From Bacillota bacterium (lineage in GTDB: Bacteria > Bacillota > Dethiobacteria > DTU022 > JAAZDR01), in assembly GCA_012512705.1 (NCBI GenBank), contig JAAZDR010000307.1:1-7817 (forward strand): 7,817 nucleotides of DNA, given 5' to 3'. Shown piece after piece: positions 5,822 to 7,817 of the stretch (positions are counted from its first letter, which is position 1; each line of letters starts with the position of its first letter). Position numbers and translations under genes: made by a program. A model generated the notes under the pieces. It saw nothing but the letters and a program-made list of their open reading frames with translations, was not told where the DNA came from and ran no database searches.

Positions 5822-5893
5822 AAATAACCCCAGGGATTTAAAGTGATCTTGACCTTGATCTGTTCTTGATCTGCTCCCTGGGGTTATTTTTTT
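5822..5893 (+). terminator. Strong intrinsic terminator of the Mrp/NifX operon
   Basis: A perfect 15-bp stem is formed by 5822-5836 (AAATAACCCCAGGGA) and 5875-5889 (TCCCTGGGGTTATTT), with Ts running on to 5893. The loop is unusually long at 38 bases and holds two copies of TTGATCTG (5855-5862 and 5866-5873). On the minus strand the stem is followed by only a weak T stretch, so termination of the convergent moaA transcript here is possible but less efficient. Confidence 0.85.
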
Positions 5894-5954
5894 AAACTTT
5901 AGAAGATGATGATAAAGCATAGTACACAGTACCGAGGTGATAGTTTGCTGTAGA

Positions 5955-6956
5955 TTAACCGCCGATCTCGTTCATCTTTCTGTAGCCATCCAACTGCTTG
6001 GCCCTCTCAACGGCGTTATTGGCAACACGTGAAGGGTCTGGTTTTAAATTTATTGCTTCCCGGAATTTTTGCTTTAGCAGCGGTAAAGGGTTTTTTTCGC
6101 GCAGGACAGCAGAGGCATCCACTTCTGTTGCTGAAAGTAAACAGGGTTTAATTTTGCCATCCGAGGTTACCCGCAGACGATTACAGCTATCGCAGAAATG
6201 ACGGCTTAAAGGGGTAATTAGCCCTACTTTCCCCACACTATCCTCTAAACGAAAATAACGTGCTGGGCCACCGTGCTCCCCGGTTGTGGGGATTAACTTT
6301 CCTAATTCTTTACACACCTCTATTACTTTTTGTAGTGGAACAAAATATTTTTTCCAGGAGACAAGCTCGCTGCCGATCGGCATATACTCAATAAAGCGAA
6401 CATGCAAGTTCTGTTCTTGGGTCATCTTTACGAAGTCAATAATTTCGCCTTCATTTATGTTTTTAAGTAAAACAATATTCAGTTTTACTGGGGTAAACCC
6501 GGCATCAAGTGCAGTCTCAATCCCCATTAAAACAGAGTCCAAAATCCCGCCACGCGTAATTCGTTTAAATCGGCTTGCTTGCAAAGAGTCGATGCTAATA
6601 TTTATGCGCTTCAAGCCAGCTTCTGCTAATGTATAAGCAAATTTTGGCAAAAGGATACCGTTTGTAGTCATGGAGAGATCTTTTATCGCTTTCATTCTTG
6701 CTGTTTCCTCAACCAGCGCCACTATTTGCGGATATAATAACGGTTCCCCGCCTGTGAAGCGTACTCTTGTAATCCCCATACCAGCTGCTGTACGAATTAT
6801 TTGTAAAAAATCATCTTTTTGAAGCTCTTTTTTTTGTTGATCATAGCAAGGAAGGGGGCCGCTACGGCAATAAAAACAATTTAAATTGCATCTTTCTGTT
6901 ACCGAGAGGCGTAGGTAATTAATTTTTCGGCCGAACCTATCGAACAGATCGCCCAT
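5955..6956 (-). CDS. moaA: GTP 3',8-cyclase MoaA
   Basis: This is a 333-residue radical SAM enzyme that, with MoaC, converts GTP to cyclic pyranopterin monophosphate, the first step of molybdenum cofactor synthesis in the cytoplasm. The N-terminal SAM cluster motif is C23-X3-C27-X2-C30 (CNLNCFYC), followed by GGEP at residues 69-72. The C-terminal substrate cluster uses C255, C258 and C272 (HFCDSCNRLR, then KPCL). The protein ends in the Gly-Gly tail required in MoaA. Length and motifs are complete. The SD AAAGGAGA overlaps the stop of the upstream NifU-MOSC gene, leaving a 15-base gap, so the two are one transcription unit. No moaC, moaE or mogA is visible in the window. Convergence with the NifX/ATPase operon puts Mo-pterin synthesis beside a metal-sulfur cluster system. 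Confidence 0.97.
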   Translation of the reverse strand: MGDLFDRFGRKINYLRLSVTERCNLNCFYCRSGPLPCYDQQKKELQKDDFLQIIRTAAGMGITRVRFTGGEPLLYPQIVALVEETARMKAIKDLSMTTNGILLPKFAYTLAEAGLKRINISIDSLQASRFKRITRGGILDSVLMGIETALDAGFTPVKLNIVLLKNINEGEIIDFVKMTQEQNLHVRFIEYMPIGSELVSWKKYFVPLQKVIEVCKELGKLIPTTGEHGGPARYFRLEDSVGKVGLITPLSRHFCDSCNRLRVTSDGKIKPCLLSATEVDASAVLREKNPLPLLKQKFREAINLKPDPSRVANNAVERAKQLDGYRKMNEIGG

Positions 6957-6971
6957 AGTATAACTTCTCCT

Positions 6972-7781
6972 TTAAGACTCTTTTAGAGTAACAAGATCGC
7001 CCTTTCTTACACGTCCACTTTTCATCACACGGCAGAAAATTCCTTTTTCAGCCAATAAGGAAAAGCCTTGATAAGAATAGGTGTGTATTTCAGAAGGGTC
7101 TTTCCCGATCTCTTCGACCTTCAACAGCGCTTCACCAACCTGCAGTTTGCTGCCCACGGAAATTAATTTTTCATCGAGGCCGCTAACAAGTAAGTTTTCG
7201 GCAAAGCTGCCGGGTTCAGGGTCCAGGCCGCATTGGTTGCGCACTGGAGCAAGGTGCTGGTAAAGCAAAATACTCACTTCTTTTTCTCCTCTGCCGCTGT
7301 GCGCATCGCCTTCTAAACCATAATTTTCCCTTAGAAAGCCAAAGTCTTGTTCCTTTTTGGGAACACCGCGTTTAGAAGAAGAGCAGATCGCTTCAACATA
7401 AGCCTTCGGTAAAATATGATTACGTTGGCAATAATCTTCGATGGCGTTATGAAGGGCACTGGCACCAAGGTTCGAGCAGTGTTGTTTGGGGTCAGGCAAC
7501 CCGCCAAGGGCTTGAATTATATCCAAATCCGTGATTTTCAAGGACTCTTCAATGGTTTTACCTTTAGCCAATTCTGTAAGTACGCTGCTGGTGGCGATAG
7601 CAGCGGGGCAGCCGAATATTTCAAATTTAATATCGTCTATGCGCCTCTCTTTAACTTTAATATAGATACGCAAAAGATCGCCACAGGAGGCATCCCCCAT
7701 TATGCCAACACCGTCCGGATTTGACATTGAACCAATGTTTTTTGGATTTAAAAAGTGTTCAATAACTTTTTCTGTATACAT
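6972..7781 (-). CDS. NifU/IscU scaffold domain fused to a MOSC domain
   Basis: A 269-residue two-domain protein. Residues 1 to about 122 are an IscU/NifU N-terminal Fe-S scaffold with all key residues: C33 and D35 (ASCGD), C58 (FEIFGCPAAIATSS) and C102 (KQHCSNL). Residues from about 128 to 269 are a MOSC domain, starting YVEAICSSSKRGVPKK and containing GLEGDAHSG (155-163), PGSFAENLLVSG (190-201), VGEALLKVEEIGK and GIFCRVMKSGRVRKGD (247-262). IscU-type domains assemble Fe-S clusters. MOSC domains occur in Mo-cofactor sulfurase and related proteins and are proposed sulfur carriers. A fusion suggests transfer of sulfur or Fe-S clusters toward a molybdenum cofactor or enzyme, in line with the adjacent moaA. 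The Cys residues commonly seen after IGK in stand-alone clostridial MOSC proteins are absent; C250 is present. The start has GGGGAGG 7 bases upstream. Domain calls are confident; function is inferred. Confidence 0.92.
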   Translation of the reverse strand: MYTEKVIEHFLNPKNIGSMSNPDGVGIMGDASCGDLLRIYIKVKERRIDDIKFEIFGCPAAIATSSVLTELAKGKTIEESLKITDLDIIQALGGLPDPKQHCSNLGASALHNAIEDYCQRNHILPKAYVEAICSSSKRGVPKKEQDFGFLRENYGLEGDAHSGRGEKEVSILLYQHLAPVRNQCGLDPEPGSFAENLLVSGLDEKLISVGSKLQVGEALLKVEEIGKDPSEIHTYSYQGFSLLAEKGIFCRVMKSGRVRKGDLVTLKES

Positions 7782-7788
7782 AACGATT

Positions 7789-7795
7789 CCTCCCC
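7789..7795 (-). promoter_or_regulatory. SD site of the NifU-MOSC gene
   Basis: On the minus strand GGGGAGG lies 7 bases before the ATG whose complement is at 7779-7781. The remaining 22 bases to the window edge are too few to show a promoter or an upstream gene. Confidence 0.8.
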
Positions 7796-7817
7796 GTATT
7801 TAATCGTATCCCCTTAA

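Noticed and set aside
5582..5920. Minus-strand open frame of 112 codons crossing the terminator
   Set aside because: It reads through the operon terminator and the antisense of the NifX-like gene, with no recognisable protein features.
5894..5954. Dedicated terminator for moaA just past its stop
   Set aside because: Only a short GTAC-ACA-GTAC dyad (near 5930) is seen, without a T run on the minus strand. The operon terminator may serve weakly in both directions.
6286..6636. Plus-strand open frame of 116 codons inside moaA
   Set aside because: It is antisense to conserved MoaA sequence with no domain or clear SD support.

Overview
The window reads as chromosomal DNA from a strictly anaerobic Firmicute, most likely a clostridial or Peptococcaceae/Thermoanaerobacterales-type organism. 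The reasons are the strong GGAGG-type Shine-Dalgarno (SD) sites before most genes, short intergenic gaps, U-tract hairpin terminators, a DegV-family gene, and a cluster of oxygen-sensitive Fe-S and molybdenum-cofactor proteins. This placement is an inference from gene content. No rRNA, tRNA, insertion sequence or CRISPR array is visible. The longest stretch without a gene is about 160 bases.

Layout. (1) Positions 52-1791, plus strand: a DegV-family lipid-binding protein, then a COG1237-type metallo-beta-lactamase-fold protein, closed by a small hairpin terminator. (2) Positions 1842-5893, plus strand: a near-consensus promoter (TTGACA, 17 bp, TAAAAT) drives a compact operon. Its genes are an Mrp/NBP35 ATPase, a protein with two NifX/NifB-C-like cofactor-binding domains and a Cys/His tail, a possible 22-residue ORF with a perfect SD site, two MinD-like ATPases each carrying two [4Fe-4S] ferredoxin motifs, and a single-domain NifX-like protein with an Arg/Gly repeat tail. 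A 15-bp hairpin terminator ends it. (3) Positions 5955-7781, minus strand and convergent with the operon: a fused IscU/NifU-scaffold plus MOSC protein is transcribed first, followed closely by moaA (GTP 3',8-cyclase, first step of molybdenum cofactor synthesis).

How the genes may work together. The central operon has the same ingredients as the orange-protein (ORP) operons of Desulfovibrio: paired MinD-like ferredoxin ATPases, Mrp and NifX-family proteins. There the complex is linked to a Mo-Cu sulfide cluster and to cell division. No nitrogenase structural genes are present, so the NifX-like proteins are better read as general metal-sulfur cluster carriers than as nitrogen-fixation genes. 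The adjacent minus-strand pair joins Fe-S scaffold, MOSC and Mo-cofactor chemistry. The window as a whole looks like a metal-sulfur and molybdenum cofactor handling island. The most unusual elements are the NifU-MOSC fusion, the Arg/Gly-tailed NifX protein and the small ORF inside the operon.
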